Assembly (NCBI RefSeq): GCF_014649115.1 | Contig: NZ_BMSK01000002.1 | Span: 1 to 64,000, forward strand | DNA: 64,000 nucleotides | Reading direction: 5' to 3' | From: Streptomyces eurythermus | Lineage (GTDB): Bacteria > Actinomycetota > Actinomycetes > Streptomycetales > Streptomycetaceae | Shown: positions 16,494-25,182 of the stretch, piece after piece | Numbering within the stretch: position 1 is the first letter of the stretch | Layout of the letters: each line of letters opens with the position of its first letter | The notes under the pieces: generated by a model | The model's input: only the letters and a program-made list of their open reading frames with translations | Told to the model about the DNA's origin: nothing | The model's database searches: none | Translations under genes and position numbers: made by a program

Positions 16494-16846
16494 CCCGTCC
16501 CCTCCTCGAAGACCAGCAGCCGCAGCTCCCGGTCACCGTCGTTGAGCAGGCCGTGCTCGCCGTAGGGGCCGTTGACGACCACGTCACCGGGGCCGACCCG
16601 GAACTCCTCGCCGTCGAGGTACATCAGGCCGTCGCCGTCCAGCACGATGTAGGTCTCGCGGTCGGCGCCGTGCCGGTGCCGGCCGATCGACGTGCCCGGC
16701 GGCAGGACCGCCAGGTCGATGAACTCCGCGCCCGGGGAGCCGGGGCGGCGGGCGAAGACGCGGTGGGCGAGGATCGTGCCGAGGCCGCCGTGGTCCCGCT
16801 CCTTGCCGGTCAGCAGTTCCCGCAGGTTGACCACGGCCTCAGGCAT
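16490..16846 (-). CDS. Small cupin protein inside the cyclitol operon
   Basis: A 118-residue single-domain cupin. Motif 1 is GTSIGRHRHGADRETYIVLD (His, His and Glu metal ligands). Motif 2 is PGDVVVNGPYGEHGLLNDG (His ligand). It overlaps the cyclase gene by 8 nt and the ROK kinase gene by 4 nt, so it is made together with them. Characterised acarbose clusters contain a separate 2-epimerase (AcbO) acting on the cyclitol 7-phosphate. None is evident here, and a cupin isomerase could fill the gap (hypothesis). Cupins also act as metal-dependent isomerases, dioxygenases or sugar sensors, so the function is open. Confidence 0.85.
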   Translation of the reverse strand: MPEAVVNLRELLTGKERDHGGLGTILAHRVFARRPGSPGAEFIDLAVLPPGTSIGRHRHGADRETYIVLDGDGLMYLDGEEFRVGPGDVVVNGPYGEHGLLNDGDRELRLLVFEEGTG

Positions 16847-18062
16847 CGTGCCGCCCTCCGTCCGCCGCCAGTGCCTCCAGCGCGGCCGTCAGGACGCCCG
16901 CGGGGACGTCCTCCAGCTCCTCCACGAAGGCCGCCTTGCCGATACCGGTCGGCACCACGAGGTGCAGTTTGCGGCCCCGGCGCTGCCAGGAGGCGCGCAG
17001 GGCCTGCGTCATCAGCTCCGGGGTGCAGGTGCCGGGATCGAACACCGGCAGCCCGATCCGCCGCAGCAGACGGACCACGCGGTCGCAGGTCTCCCCGTCC
17101 GCCAGGCCGAGCAGGCGGGCCAGATGGGCGGAGAGCGCCATGTCGACGGCGACCGCCTCGCCGTGCTCCAGACGGTGGTCGCCGGCCGTCTCCACCACCG
17201 GGCTGAAGGTGTGGCCGAAGTCGACGAGCCGGGCCAGCTCGTGTTCCTGGAGGTTGGGGCAGAGCTCCTCCATCATCAGCCGCATCGACGTGCGCAGGAT
17301 GTAGGTCTCCAGCTCCCCGTGGGAGTGGGGTGCGTCGCCGCTGTCGCCGTCCCGGCGCCGGAAGGCGTCCGGGTGCCGTTCAAGAGCCCGGAACAGGTCC
17401 TCGTCCAGGATCACGGCCATCTTCACGATCTCGGCGAGCCCGCAGCGGATCTCCCGGTGCGGCAGCGTCGCGAGGAAGGCGGGGTCGTTCAGGGAGGCGT
17501 GCGCCGGATGGTAGGCGCCGAACATGTTCTTCGTCCGCAGGGCGTTCACACCGGTCTTGACCCCGACCCCGACGTCCACCTGGCCGACGAGGGTGGTGTT
17601 GACCTTGATGTAGCGGATGCCCCGGGCGTAGATGGACGCGGCGAAGCCGATGACGTCGGCCACGATGCCGCCGCCGACGGCGAGCATCACCCCGTGCCGG
17701 TCCAGCCCGTCCGCCTTGGCGAGGGCGCACACCCGCTCCGCCGCGGCGAGGGTCTTGTGGTGCTCACCGGTCGGTATCACATGCAACGACCACTGGCCGG
17801 GCCGGACATGGGTGTCCAGACAGGCGCGCAGCCGGTCGCCGTAGAGCCGGTCGACGGTCGGGCTGACGAAGGCCACGACCCGGCGCTCCCCCAGGTAGCC
17901 GGCGAGCAGCGGGTTGTCCGGGTCGAGCACTCCGGTGCCGAGGTCGACCCGGTACCGGGTGCCGTCCGGCGCGCTCAGGTCGAAACCGCCGGAGTCCTCG
18001 CGGACCCCTGCCGGCGGATGCCCGACCCGGTCGACAACCTGGCTTGTCATCTCTCTCCTCAT
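16839..18062 (-). CDS. acbC: Sedoheptulose-7-phosphate cyclase (2-epi-5-epi-valiolone synthase type, AcbC-like)
   Basis: A 407-residue member of the dehydroquinate-synthase-fold sugar phosphate cyclases. Visible blocks are MLAVGGGIVADVIGFAAS (NAD site), TTLVGQVDVGVGVKTGVN, the metal/substrate region CGLAEIVKMAVI with its Glu and Lys, VDFGHTFSPVVE with the metal-binding His, and LEHGEAVAVDMAL. The KTGVN and GHTFSP variants and absence of a shikimate-pathway context favour a C7-cyclitol cyclase (EEVS, as AcbC/ValA) over dehydroquinate synthase. The related 2-epi-valiolone synthase subtype cannot be excluded. The first ATG (18062) overlaps the malQ stop. An ATG at 18050 has AGGAGA just upstream and may be the main start. 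This is the pathway-defining gene. Confidence 0.88.
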   Translation of the reverse strand: MRREMTSQVVDRVGHPPAGVREDSGGFDLSAPDGTRYRVDLGTGVLDPDNPLLAGYLGERRVVAFVSPTVDRLYGDRLRACLDTHVRPGQWSLHVIPTGEHHKTLAAAERVCALAKADGLDRHGVMLAVGGGIVADVIGFAASIYARGIRYIKVNTTLVGQVDVGVGVKTGVNALRTKNMFGAYHPAHASLNDPAFLATLPHREIRCGLAEIVKMAVILDEDLFRALERHPDAFRRRDGDSGDAPHSHGELETYILRTSMRLMMEELCPNLQEHELARLVDFGHTFSPVVETAGDHRLEHGEAVAVDMALSAHLARLLGLADGETCDRVVRLLRRIGLPVFDPGTCTPELMTQALRASWQRRGRKLHLVVPTGIGKAAFVEELEDVPAGVLTAALEALAADGGRHDA

Positions 18063-20107
18063 GTGGTCTCACCGCGCCGCGAAAGGTGCCCGAACACCCG
18101 GGACACAGCGGCCACCAGGGGCTGTCCGGGCAGGTCCTCGAGCGGTACGGGACGGTCCTGGGCGTCGCTCACGGGCAGCCGCCAATTGGGGTACACCGCG
18201 GACGTGCCGGGGATGTTCTGGGACCGGCGGTCGCCGGTCGCGTCGGGCAGCCAGACACCGAGCAGCCGCGCCGGCGTCCGGCACAGGAAACGGTGCAGCG
18301 CGACCACCTCCCCCTCCGGGTCGGGCAGCAGGCCGAGCCGCTCCAGCTCCGCCAGCCAGCCGTCGCGCTCGGCCGTGGCGGCGGCCTTCTCCTCCGCCTC
18401 CGGGCGCGTGAGCAGGTCCAGGCGGGCGCGCTGCGCGACATGCTCGCCGCTCAGCCAGGCCGCGGTCGGCGGCAGGTCGTGCGTGGTCAGGGTGGCGAGG
18501 CAGTCCCGCCGCCACCGCTCGGGCGGCAGCGGACCGTGCCGGCCCGCCGAGCCCCCGAGGTACTCGAAACGCTGCACGGACGTGCCGAGGACGCCCCGCG
18601 CGGCGAGGGACTCGCGTACGCCGTCCTCGACCGTGCCGAGATCCTCGCCGATCACGGCGGCCCCCGCACGGTGCGCCTCCAGCATCAGCACGCCGAGCAT
18701 GGCCTCGCCGTCGTAGCGGACGTACGTGCCCTCGGACGGCGGCCGGCCCTCCGGCACCCACCACAGCCGGAACAGGCCCATCACATGGTCGACGCGCAGC
18801 GCGCCCGCGTGCCGCAGCCCGGCCCGCAGCAGCGCGGCCGGCGGCCGGTACCCGGACGCGGCGAGCCCGTCCGGACGCCAGGGGGGTTGCCCCCAGTCCT
18901 GGCCGTGCGGATTGAAGTCGTCCGGGGGCGCGCCCACGCTCATGCCGGCGGCCAGACAGTCCTGGAGGGCCCAGGCGTCGGCGCCCTCCGGGGCCACCCC
19001 GACCGCCAGGTCGTGGATCAGACCGATCGCCATGCCGGCGCCGGTGGCCGCCCGCTGCGCCGCGGCCAGCTGTTCGTCGGTGGTCCAGGCGAGCCAGCGG
19101 TGGAAGTCCACCTCGGCGGCCAGTTCCTGCCGGGCGCGGGCCACGGCGGGCGACCGCGGGTCCCGCAGCCCGGCCGGCCAGGAACGCCATGCCCCGCCGT
19201 GCACGTCCGCCAGCGCGCACCAGGTGGCGAAGTCCGTCAGGTCCCGGCCCTCCCGCGCGGTGAACGCGGCGAACGCGGCGGCCCGTCCGGGGGAGAGCGG
19301 CACCTGGTGCACGGCCCGCAGCGCCTCGTGCTTGAGATGGCGTACCGTCTGCCGGTCGATGAGCAGCTCGCCGCGCAGCACCCCGTCGTTGAGGGCCCGG
19401 GCCCGGGCGAGACACCGGTCGGCGACGCGGCGCGGCTCGCCCGTGAGGTAGGCGTACTCCGGGATCGCCTCCACCCTCAGGTGCATGGGGTCGGGGTACC
19501 GCCGGGAGCTCGGCCGGTACGGCGACGGGTCCGGCAGCGGGCCGGGTTCCATCGCGTGCAGCGGACCGAGCTGAACGAAGTCCGCCCCGAGCGCGCGCCC
19601 CGACCAGGACGCCAGCTCCGCCAGGTCACCGAGGTCGCCCATGCCCCAGGAGCGGCGCGAGAGCACCGAGTACGGCTGGACGAGGAACCCCCAGTGCCGT
19701 CCCGCCGGCACGGGCAGCCGTTCCGGTACGACGAGGAGCGGCGCGGAGCCGCTCCGCCCCGGCGCGCCGACGTGCAGGGTGTGCCGGCCGACGGGCAGCG
19801 GGCCGGACAGGGCGGCGGTGCCCCCTCCTTCCAGCTCCACCTCGGCGGTGGCGTTCCCGGGCAGTCCGAGCGGGGGCACGACGCCGCCACGCACGACGAC
19901 GCAGTCGGGCAGCAGCCGGTCCGCCGTGCGCTCGCGGTGGGCCGCGAGGGCGGCCCGGGCCGCCGCGCCGGTGGCCGCGTCGACACCGCACGCGGCGAGC
20001 ACGGCCACGAGGGTGCCGGGGGGCACCTCCACCCGCTGCCCCCGGTCGGTGGTGTAGGCGGTGGCTATGCGGTGGGCGCGGGCCACCTCGCGCAGGGCGT
20101 CGGTCAT
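18059..20107 (-). CDS. malQ: 4-alpha-glucanotransferase (amylomaltase, GH77; AcbQ-like)
   Basis: A 682-residue GH77 enzyme. The nucleophile region is GALRVDHVMGLFRLWWVPEG. The acid/base is in AAVIGEDLGTVEDGVRE. The third acidic residue is in TTHDLPPTAAWLSGEH. Also present are RSWGMGDLGDL and LVQPYSVLSRRSWG in the N-terminal half. Amylomaltases disproportionate malto-oligosaccharides. Acarbose-type clusters carry one (AcbQ) presumably to supply maltose acceptors or extend the product. It overlaps both neighbours by 4 nt (ATGA). The N-terminal domain of about 150 residues seen in actinobacterial MalQ is present. A general maltose role is possible, but location in the operon supports the inhibitor pathway. 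Confidence 0.9.
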   Translation of the reverse strand: MTDALREVARAHRIATAYTTDRGQRVEVPPGTLVAVLAACGVDAATGAAARAALAAHRERTADRLLPDCVVVRGGVVPPLGLPGNATAEVELEGGGTAALSGPLPVGRHTLHVGAPGRSGSAPLLVVPERLPVPAGRHWGFLVQPYSVLSRRSWGMGDLGDLAELASWSGRALGADFVQLGPLHAMEPGPLPDPSPYRPSSRRYPDPMHLRVEAIPEYAYLTGEPRRVADRCLARARALNDGVLRGELLIDRQTVRHLKHEALRAVHQVPLSPGRAAAFAAFTAREGRDLTDFATWCALADVHGGAWRSWPAGLRDPRSPAVARARQELAAEVDFHRWLAWTTDEQLAAAQRAATGAGMAIGLIHDLAVGVAPEGADAWALQDCLAAGMSVGAPPDDFNPHGQDWGQPPWRPDGLAASGYRPPAALLRAGLRHAGALRVDHVMGLFRLWWVPEGRPPSEGTYVRYDGEAMLGVLMLEAHRAGAAVIGEDLGTVEDGVRESLAARGVLGTSVQRFEYLGGSAGRHGPLPPERWRRDCLATLTTHDLPPTAAWLSGEHVAQRARLDLLTRPEAEEKAAATAERDGWLAELERLGLLPDPEGEVVALHRFLCRTPARLLGVWLPDATGDRRSQNIPGTSAVYPNWRLPVSDAQDRPVPLEDLPGQPLVAAVSRVFGHLSRRGETT

Positions 20108-23100
20108 GACGGCTCCTCGGAGGTGCCGAAGAGGCGTTCCAGGACGACGGCGACGCCGTCCTCGTCGTTGCCGGGCGCGATCTCGTCGGCCATGGCCCGC
20201 AGCGCCGGGTGGGCGTTGGCGACGGCCACGCCGTGCCCGGCCCAGGCCAGCAGCGGTATGTCGTTGGGCATGTCACCGAACGCCACGGTGTCGGCCGCGT
20301 CGAAGCCGAGCAGCTTCGCGGCCCGCTCCACCCCGGCCGCCTTGGTGGTGCCCGCCGGCAGGACCTCCACCATGCCCCGCACCGAGTGCACGACGGTGAC
20401 CCGGTCCCCGCACAGCGTCCGCGCCACGGACTCGACGTCGTCCTCCGGGACGCTCGTGTGGTGCAGGACGAGCTTGTCGATGGGGTCGGTCCACAGCAGG
20501 CGGCGGTCGGTCGTGACGTCCCAGCCGTGGCGGACGCGTTCGCCGAACCGGGGGGTGACCTTGAAGCGGCTCTCCGGCGGCGCCGTCACGACGCCCAGTT
20601 CCAGGGGCCCCAGCGCCGCCTCGACGCGTTCCACCACCTCCTGGGCGAGGCCGAGGTCGAGCGAGGCCGAGCTGAGCAGCCGGTCGGCTCCGGCGTCGTA
20701 GAGCTGAGCGCCCTGCCCGCACACGGCGAGCCCCCGGTAGCCGAGTGCGGCCAGGTACTGCTTGCAGGCCGCCGCGGGTCGTCCGGTGACCACGAGGTGC
20801 CGGGCCCCGGTCTCGGCCACCCGGGCGAGGGCGCGCAGGGTGCGGGCGGAGACGGTCTGGTCGTCGCGCAGCAGGGTGCCGTCGAGGTCGGTCGCCACCA
20901 GCCGGAAGGCCGGCCCGTCCACGAGCCCGTCGCAGGGCAGGGTGTCCCAGGTGACCCGCCCGGAGGCCAGGGTCAGCATGACGAGCAGCCGGCGTCCGGC
21001 GGAGGAGCCGGGCAGCGCGCCCCGGAACACGCCGTCCCCGGCCGGGGCCAGCGCCCTCAGCGTCATGCCGCTGTCCGCGGGCACGGCCTCGTCGGAGGCG
21101 ACGGCCTCCGCGCGCGACTCCAGGCCCGTGGCGGGAGTCACGGTGCCGGGGACCGCGAGCTCCACGTGCCGGGCGTGCGGGTGCCGGTACTCCAGTGTCC
21201 GGCCGCCCGTGGCGTCCCGGAACACCCGGTACCGTCCGCGCACCCGGGCCGCCCAGTCGTCCCGTCCGGCCGCGCGGGCGGTCTCGGCGCACCGGACGAA
21301 GTCGGCGCGGGCGTACGCGGCTTCGAAGAGCCGCTCGTACGCCTGTTCGTCCAGGGCAGCGCACCGTCCGTAGGCCGTGGTGTCGCCCAGGCCGGCGGCG
21401 GACCGTACGACGAGTTCCCGGTGCCGGAACCACGCGTCGGCGGGCAGGGAATCGAACCAGCCCCACCGGACGGCGTCCTCGACGGGGAAGGGCCTGGGCC
21501 GGTCGCGCAGCAGGTCCGCGAAGGCCTCAAGGCGGCGGTCCGCGCTGCGCGACCAGGTGAACCGGCGTGCCGTGGCACGGGCGTTGGCCGACAGCCGGGC
21601 GTAGTCGCCGGGGGCCGTGCGGCGCAGCTCCACGGCCTGGCGGATGCGCTCGGCGAGCGCCGCGGCCAGGGCGGGATCGTCGTCGCGGAACGAGCCGGGC
21701 AGCGACAGGCCGGTCGCCCGCGGGTCGTCCACGGGCAGCGCGTGCCCGAAGTGCGCGGTGACGCTCTGCGCGGTCGCGATCGGCACCGCGCCGCACGCCA
21801 TCGCCTCGGCCTGGGCGATGAGGAAGCCGTCCAGCTCGAACTTGGAGGGGAACACACAGAAGTCGGCACACGCGGCCTGCTCGAACAAGGTGTCCTCGTC
21901 GGCCAGCCGCCAGTCCAGGTGCACGCGGCCCGGGAACCGGTCGGCGACGCTCTGGAAGTAGGCGTTGGCGGCCGGTGCCGTGCCCCCGCCGCCGTTGGTG
22001 GCGAAGCGCAGCACGAACACGGCTTCGGTACCGCCCGCCAGGACCTCCTCGACGGCCCGGACCAGCTCCAACTGCCCCTTGTGGTGCACCGCGTAGCGGG
22101 CGGCGTGGTAGAAGACCGGCAGCGACGCGTCAAGGCCCAGGCCCCGCAGGACCGCCTCACGGTCCACCGCGCGCGGATCCCTTGCCAGCCAGCTGTCGGA
22201 AATCCCGCAACCCCCGGTGAAGAGCTTCGGCGCCCGCTCGCGCAGCATCCGGGACACCGGAAGGGCCCCGAACAGCGACTCGAACGGCGTGTCGCGGAAG
22301 GTGCTGTAGTGGTCGCGCTGGCCCGGCGAGACGAAGTCGACCAGATCGGCGTGGGCCAGGATCATCGGCAGGAACGCGATGTGGTCCGGGCCGGCCTCGA
22401 CGTGCATCCGGGTGCCGGCCAGGACCCGCGCCATGATCGCCTCAGGGCTGTCCTCGGCGGGCAGCGGCGCCGCGAACGCCTCCAGGTCCGCGTCGACGCC
22501 GAACACGCCCAGCAGCCGTTCCACCTGAGGGCGGTACACCGCCTGGGCGACGGGCGCGTTGGCCGCGACCGTGCTCACCGTCCGCAGGGCCGGATCGCCG
22601 GCGAACAGCGTCGGCAGCAGGTAGTGGTAGTACGGCTCGAAGCCGTGGACCACGGCCTCCCCGCCGCTCAGGTACCGCCGGATGAAGTGGGCGCCCGCGA
22701 CCTGGAACACCAGCGGCTTGAAGTACGCGAGGTCCCTGCCCTCGGTGCCGGGCGGCGGATACAGCCGGCCGGGGAGCAGGTCCAGGCAGGCGTCGGAGAG
22801 GAGGTACACGTCCACGCCGTCCCTGCGCAGCAGGTGGGCCCGTGTGGTGAGGTCCAGGCCGATCTCCGCCGGGTGGTCCGGCCACACCTTGGGGTCCGGT
22901 ACCAGCGGCACGCGGTGCTCGTGGACGTAGGGGAGGTCCTCGACCGGATGGTCACGCCGCAGCGTTTCCAGCAGCCCGTGCGCGGGGGTGACCAGCGAGA
23001 CACGGTGACCGCGTGCCGCGTACTCCCGGGAGAGGTTCCACACCAGCGGGGACAGCCCGCCGCGCATCAGACGGTTGTCGAACCCGCCGCACTCGAAGGC

Positions 23101-23118
23101 GAAGTGGATGACATGCAC
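20104..23118 (-). CDS. Glycogen-synthase-like glycosyltransferase fused to HAD phosphatase (AcbI-AcbJ-like)
   Basis: A 1004-residue two-domain protein. Residues 1 to about 700 form a glycogen-synthase-like transferase starting VHVIHFAFECGGFDN, with [20 protein letters not shown] and a donor-site region FCVFPSKFELDGFLIAQAEA. It is paralogous to the protein at 25175-27268. Residues 738-1004 form a Cof-type HAD phosphatase. Motif I is VATDLDGTLLRD (nucleophile Asp744), motif II VVTGRP and motif IV VAFGDMPNDIPLL (about 948-953). In acarbose clusters AcbI (transferase) and AcbJ (HAD hydrolase) are separate, at least in Actinoplanes. The fusion suggests transfer followed by removal of the cyclitol 7-phosphate. 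GTG start; the stop overlaps malQ by 4 nt. Confidence 0.85.
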   Translation of the reverse strand: MHVIHFAFECGGFDNRLMRGGLSPLVWNLSREYAARGHRVSLVTPAHGLLETLRRDHPVEDLPYVHEHRVPLVPDPKVWPDHPAEIGLDLTTRAHLLRRDGVDVYLLSDACLDLLPGRLYPPPGTEGRDLAYFKPLVFQVAGAHFIRRYLSGGEAVVHGFEPYYHYLLPTLFAGDPALRTVSTVAANAPVAQAVYRPQVERLLGVFGVDADLEAFAAPLPAEDSPEAIMARVLAGTRMHVEAGPDHIAFLPMILAHADLVDFVSPGQRDHYSTFRDTPFESLFGALPVSRMLRERAPKLFTGGCGISDSWLARDPRAVDREAVLRGLGLDASLPVFYHAARYAVHHKGQLELVRAVEEVLAGGTEAVFVLRFATNGGGGTAPAANAYFQSVADRFPGRVHLDWRLADEDTLFEQAACADFCVFPSKFELDGFLIAQAEAMACGAVPIATAQSVTAHFGHALPVDDPRATGLSLPGSFRDDDPALAAALAERIRQAVELRRTAPGDYARLSANARATARRFTWSRSADRRLEAFADLLRDRPRPFPVEDAVRWGWFDSLPADAWFRHRELVVRSAAGLGDTTAYGRCAALDEQAYERLFEAAYARADFVRCAETARAAGRDDWAARVRGRYRVFRDATGGRTLEYRHPHARHVELAVPGTVTPATGLESRAEAVASDEAVPADSGMTLRALAPAGDGVFRGALPGSSAGRRLLVMLTLASGRVTWDTLPCDGLVDGPAFRLVATDLDGTLLRDDQTVSARTLRALARVAETGARHLVVTGRPAAACKQYLAALGYRGLAVCGQGAQLYDAGADRLLSSASLDLGLAQEVVERVEAALGPLELGVVTAPPESRFKVTPRFGERVRHGWDVTTDRRLLWTDPIDKLVLHHTSVPEDDVESVARTLCGDRVTVVHSVRGMVEVLPAGTTKAAGVERAAKLLGFDAADTVAFGDMPNDIPLLAWAGHGVAVANAHPALRAMADEIAPGNDEDGVAVVLERLFGTSEEPS

Positions 23119-23128
23119 GGCCGCTCCC

Positions 23129-24079
23129 TCACCAGTGCGCCGCGGCGCGCGCGCCGGCCGCGCGCAGCCCCGGCAGGTCGATGAACTCGGTGTGGGTGCC
23201 GACGCTCCCGCACACGAAGGCGCCGGCCACCGAACCGCTCAGCACGCACTCCTCCAGCGGGCGGCCCTCGAACCAGGAGTGCAGGAACGCGGTGACAAAG
23301 GCGTCCCCGGCACCGTTGCTGTCCACCACCGGACGCTCGGGCCGCACCGCGGGGAAGTGCCGGACCCGCGTGGCGCCGCGCTCCAGCACATGGCAGCCGT
23401 CGGCGCCGTCGGTCGCGACCACGAACCGGGCCCGGCCCTCGTCGAGGATCGTCCGCAGCACGGTCTCCAGCCGGTCGTGGATCGCCGCCGCGCTCAGGAA
23501 GACGTAGTCGGAGTTGAGGGCGTAGTGGCGGTGGTGCGGATTGTGCCCGTCCCAGTCGTGCAGATCGGTGGAGCTGGTCACGCCGAGCCGGTGGACGTCC
23601 TCGTACATGTCCTGGTTGTGGCCGATGATCGACAGGTGGACGTGGGCCGACCGCTCCAGGAAGGGCAGGTAGAAGTCGCGGGGCAGCCTGAGGTCGGCGG
23701 GGTGGCGGCCGTCGTAGAAGGAGAAGCGGCGGCCGTGCGGGTCCACGAGGTTCGCCGAGCGCGGGGTCCCGTGCGGTGAGACCAGGTGGCTGAAGTCGAG
23801 GCCCTGGCGGGCGTAGTGCTCCAGCACCATGCGGCCCTGCGGGTCGTCGCCGAGGAAGTCGATGAACTTGGTGCGCAGTCCGAGCGCGTGCCAGCCCAGC
23901 GCGACACCGTTGCCGGTGTGCCCGACGTAGTCCTTCAGCGGCTCCACGAAGACCGAGTCGCCCGGCGGAACGCGCAGCTCGTCCACGCGCACGATGGTGT
24001 CCACCCCGACCCCGCCGACCACCAGGACGTCGTAGTCGGCCGGACGCGGTGCGCGGGTGTGGTGTTCGGGCAGGGTCAT
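23129..24079 (-). CDS. acbK: PfkB-family kinase, AcbK-like (acarbose/cyclitol 7-kinase)
   Basis: A 316-residue ribokinase/PfkB kinase. The N-terminal signature is [18 protein letters not shown]. The substrate lid region has [19 protein letters not shown], and the C-terminal signature is [16 protein letters not shown] with the catalytic base Asp259. The internal blocks [12 protein letters not shown] and [12 protein letters not shown], and [10 protein letters not shown], are very close to what I remember of Actinoplanes AcbK. AcbK phosphorylates acarbose at O-7 in the cell and was proposed to protect the producer and/or handle re-imported product. The start overlaps the stop of the nucleotidyltransferase gene (ATGA); a 10-nt gap follows before the transferase-HAD gene, the only non-overlapping junction of the chain. 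Confidence 0.88.
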   Translation of the reverse strand: MTLPEHHTRAPRPADYDVLVVGGVGVDTIVRVDELRVPPGDSVFVEPLKDYVGHTGNGVALGWHALGLRTKFIDFLGDDPQGRMVLEHYARQGLDFSHLVSPHGTPRSANLVDPHGRRFSFYDGRHPADLRLPRDFYLPFLERSAHVHLSIIGHNQDMYEDVHRLGVTSSTDLHDWDGHNPHHRHYALNSDYVFLSAAAIHDRLETVLRTILDEGRARFVVATDGADGCHVLERGATRVRHFPAVRPERPVVDSNGAGDAFVTAFLHSWFEGRPLEECVLSGSVAGAFVCGSVGTHTEFIDLPGLRAAGARAAAHW

Positions 24080-25182
24080 GCGCTCACTCCTTCGGCAACG
24101 TGCTGAACGCGTCCGTCCTCCAGGACGACCGCACCGTCGATGTCGGCGCCGGGCGGTATCACCGCGCCGGGCAGCACCACGCTGCGGCGCACCCGGGCGC
24201 CCGCGCCGACCCGCACACCGGGAAAGAGCACGCTGTCGTGCACCAGCCCGGCGTTGACGAGGTCCGACGGGACCACCGACGTACGTACTCCCGGCGCGCC
24301 TGCGACCCAGCGCCGCCCGACCTCCGGCCGCACCGTCCGCGGCATCCGCCCGACGGGCAGGGGCGCCCGGGGCCCGGCGGCCAGGGCCAGGTGGGCGCGG
24401 TGGTAGCGCTCGACGGTGCCGATGTCCTCCCAGTGGCCGCGCACCTCGTGCCCGCGGATGTGCTCCCCGGCCGCGAGCATCGCGGGGATCACGTCCCGGC
24501 TGATGTCGTGCTGCCAGTCGGTGCCGTCCAGCTCGGTCAGATACCGGCGCAGCACGGCGGCGTCGAAGACGCAGAACGCGGCGAAGACCAGGTCCGAGGT
24601 GGGGTTCTCGGGTTTCTCCGTGAACTCCGTCAGCCGGCCGCCGCCGTCGAAGCGGACCATGCCGAACAGGTGCACCCAGCGCATGTCGATCCGCTGGTAG
24701 GCGACGGTCAGCGCCGCGCCCGAGGCCCGGTGCGCCGCGACCAGCGGACCGTAGTCGTAGCGGTAGACGTGATCGGCGTGCAGCACGAGGACGTCCCTCG
24801 TGCCCTCCGTGAAGACGTACTCCGCCTTGCGGATCAGCGCGTCGGCCGTGCCCCGCTCCGGCGGCCAGGTGCGCGGGGGCAGCGCGGCGGGCGGCTCCGG
24901 GCCCGCGTAGGCGGCGTCGTACGGGCCGAAGCGCACCCGGAAGCCGGGCCCGGTGTTCCACGTCCGGTGCAGGTCGTCCATCAGCAGCCGCTCCTCGTAC
25001 TGGGAGAGCAGCAGCACCTCCGGAAGGCCCGAGTCGCGGGCGTTGGCCAGGCTGAAGTCGATGAGCCGGCAGGTGCCGCCGTACGGGACCAGCGGCTTGA
25101 GCCGTCCCGTGCCGAGCGGGCCCATCCGCCGTCCCTCACCGCCCGCCAGCAGCACCGCGCGTACCGTGCCGAGGTCAGCCAT
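24076..25182 (-). CDS. acbR: GlgC-like sugar/cyclitol-1-phosphate nucleotidyltransferase (AcbR-like)
   Basis: A 368-residue nucleotidyltransferase of the ADP-glucose pyrophosphorylase type. The N-terminal signature is [20 protein letters not shown], with [19 protein letters not shown]. The active-site region has [14 protein letters not shown], and later [18 protein letters not shown]-terminal left-handed beta-helix of hexapeptide-like turns follows ([20 protein letters not shown]). In acarbose synthesis AcbR activates 1-epi-valienol 7-phosphate 1-phosphate as the nucleotide-linked cyclitol donor (established proposal). The gene lies between the AcbK-like kinase and the AcbS-like transferase, overlapping them by 4 and 8 nt. 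Nucleotide preference (ATP or GTP) cannot be read here. Confidence 0.87.
   Translation of the reverse strand: MADLGTVRAVLLAGGEGRRMGPLGTGRLKPLVPYGGTCRLIDFSLANARDSGLPEVLLLSQYEERLLMDDLHRTWNTGPGFRVRFGPYDAAYAGPEPPAALPPRTWPPERGTADALIRKAEYVFTEGTRDVLVLHADHVYRYDYGPLVAAHRASGAALTVAYQRIDMRWVHLFGMVRFDGGGRLTEFTEKPENPTSDLVFAAFCVFDAAVLRRYLTELDGTDWQHDISRDVIPAMLAAGEHIRGHEVRGHWEDIGTVERYHRAHLALAAGPRAPLPVGRMPRTVRPEVGRRWVAGAPGVRTSVVPSDLVNAGLVHDSVLFPGVRVGAGARVRRSVVLPGAVIPPGADIDGAVVLEDGRVQHVAEGVSA

Noticed and set aside
16839..18062. Shikimate-pathway 3-dehydroquinate synthase
   Set aside because: KTGVN and GHTFSP motifs, flanking ROK kinase and amylomaltase, and no other shikimate genes favour a C7-cyclitol cyclase.
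20104..23118. Trehalose-6-phosphate synthase/phosphatase (OtsA-OtsB) fusion
   Set aside because: The N-terminal domain is glycogen-synthase-like with AcbS-type blocks, not the OtsA/VldE type, and the phosphatase is Cof-type HAD.
20209..23184. Long plus-strand open frame opposite the transferase-HAD gene
   Set aside because: Low-complexity Gly/Val/Arg/His translation typical of an antisense shadow in high-GC DNA; the minus-strand protein has clear domains.
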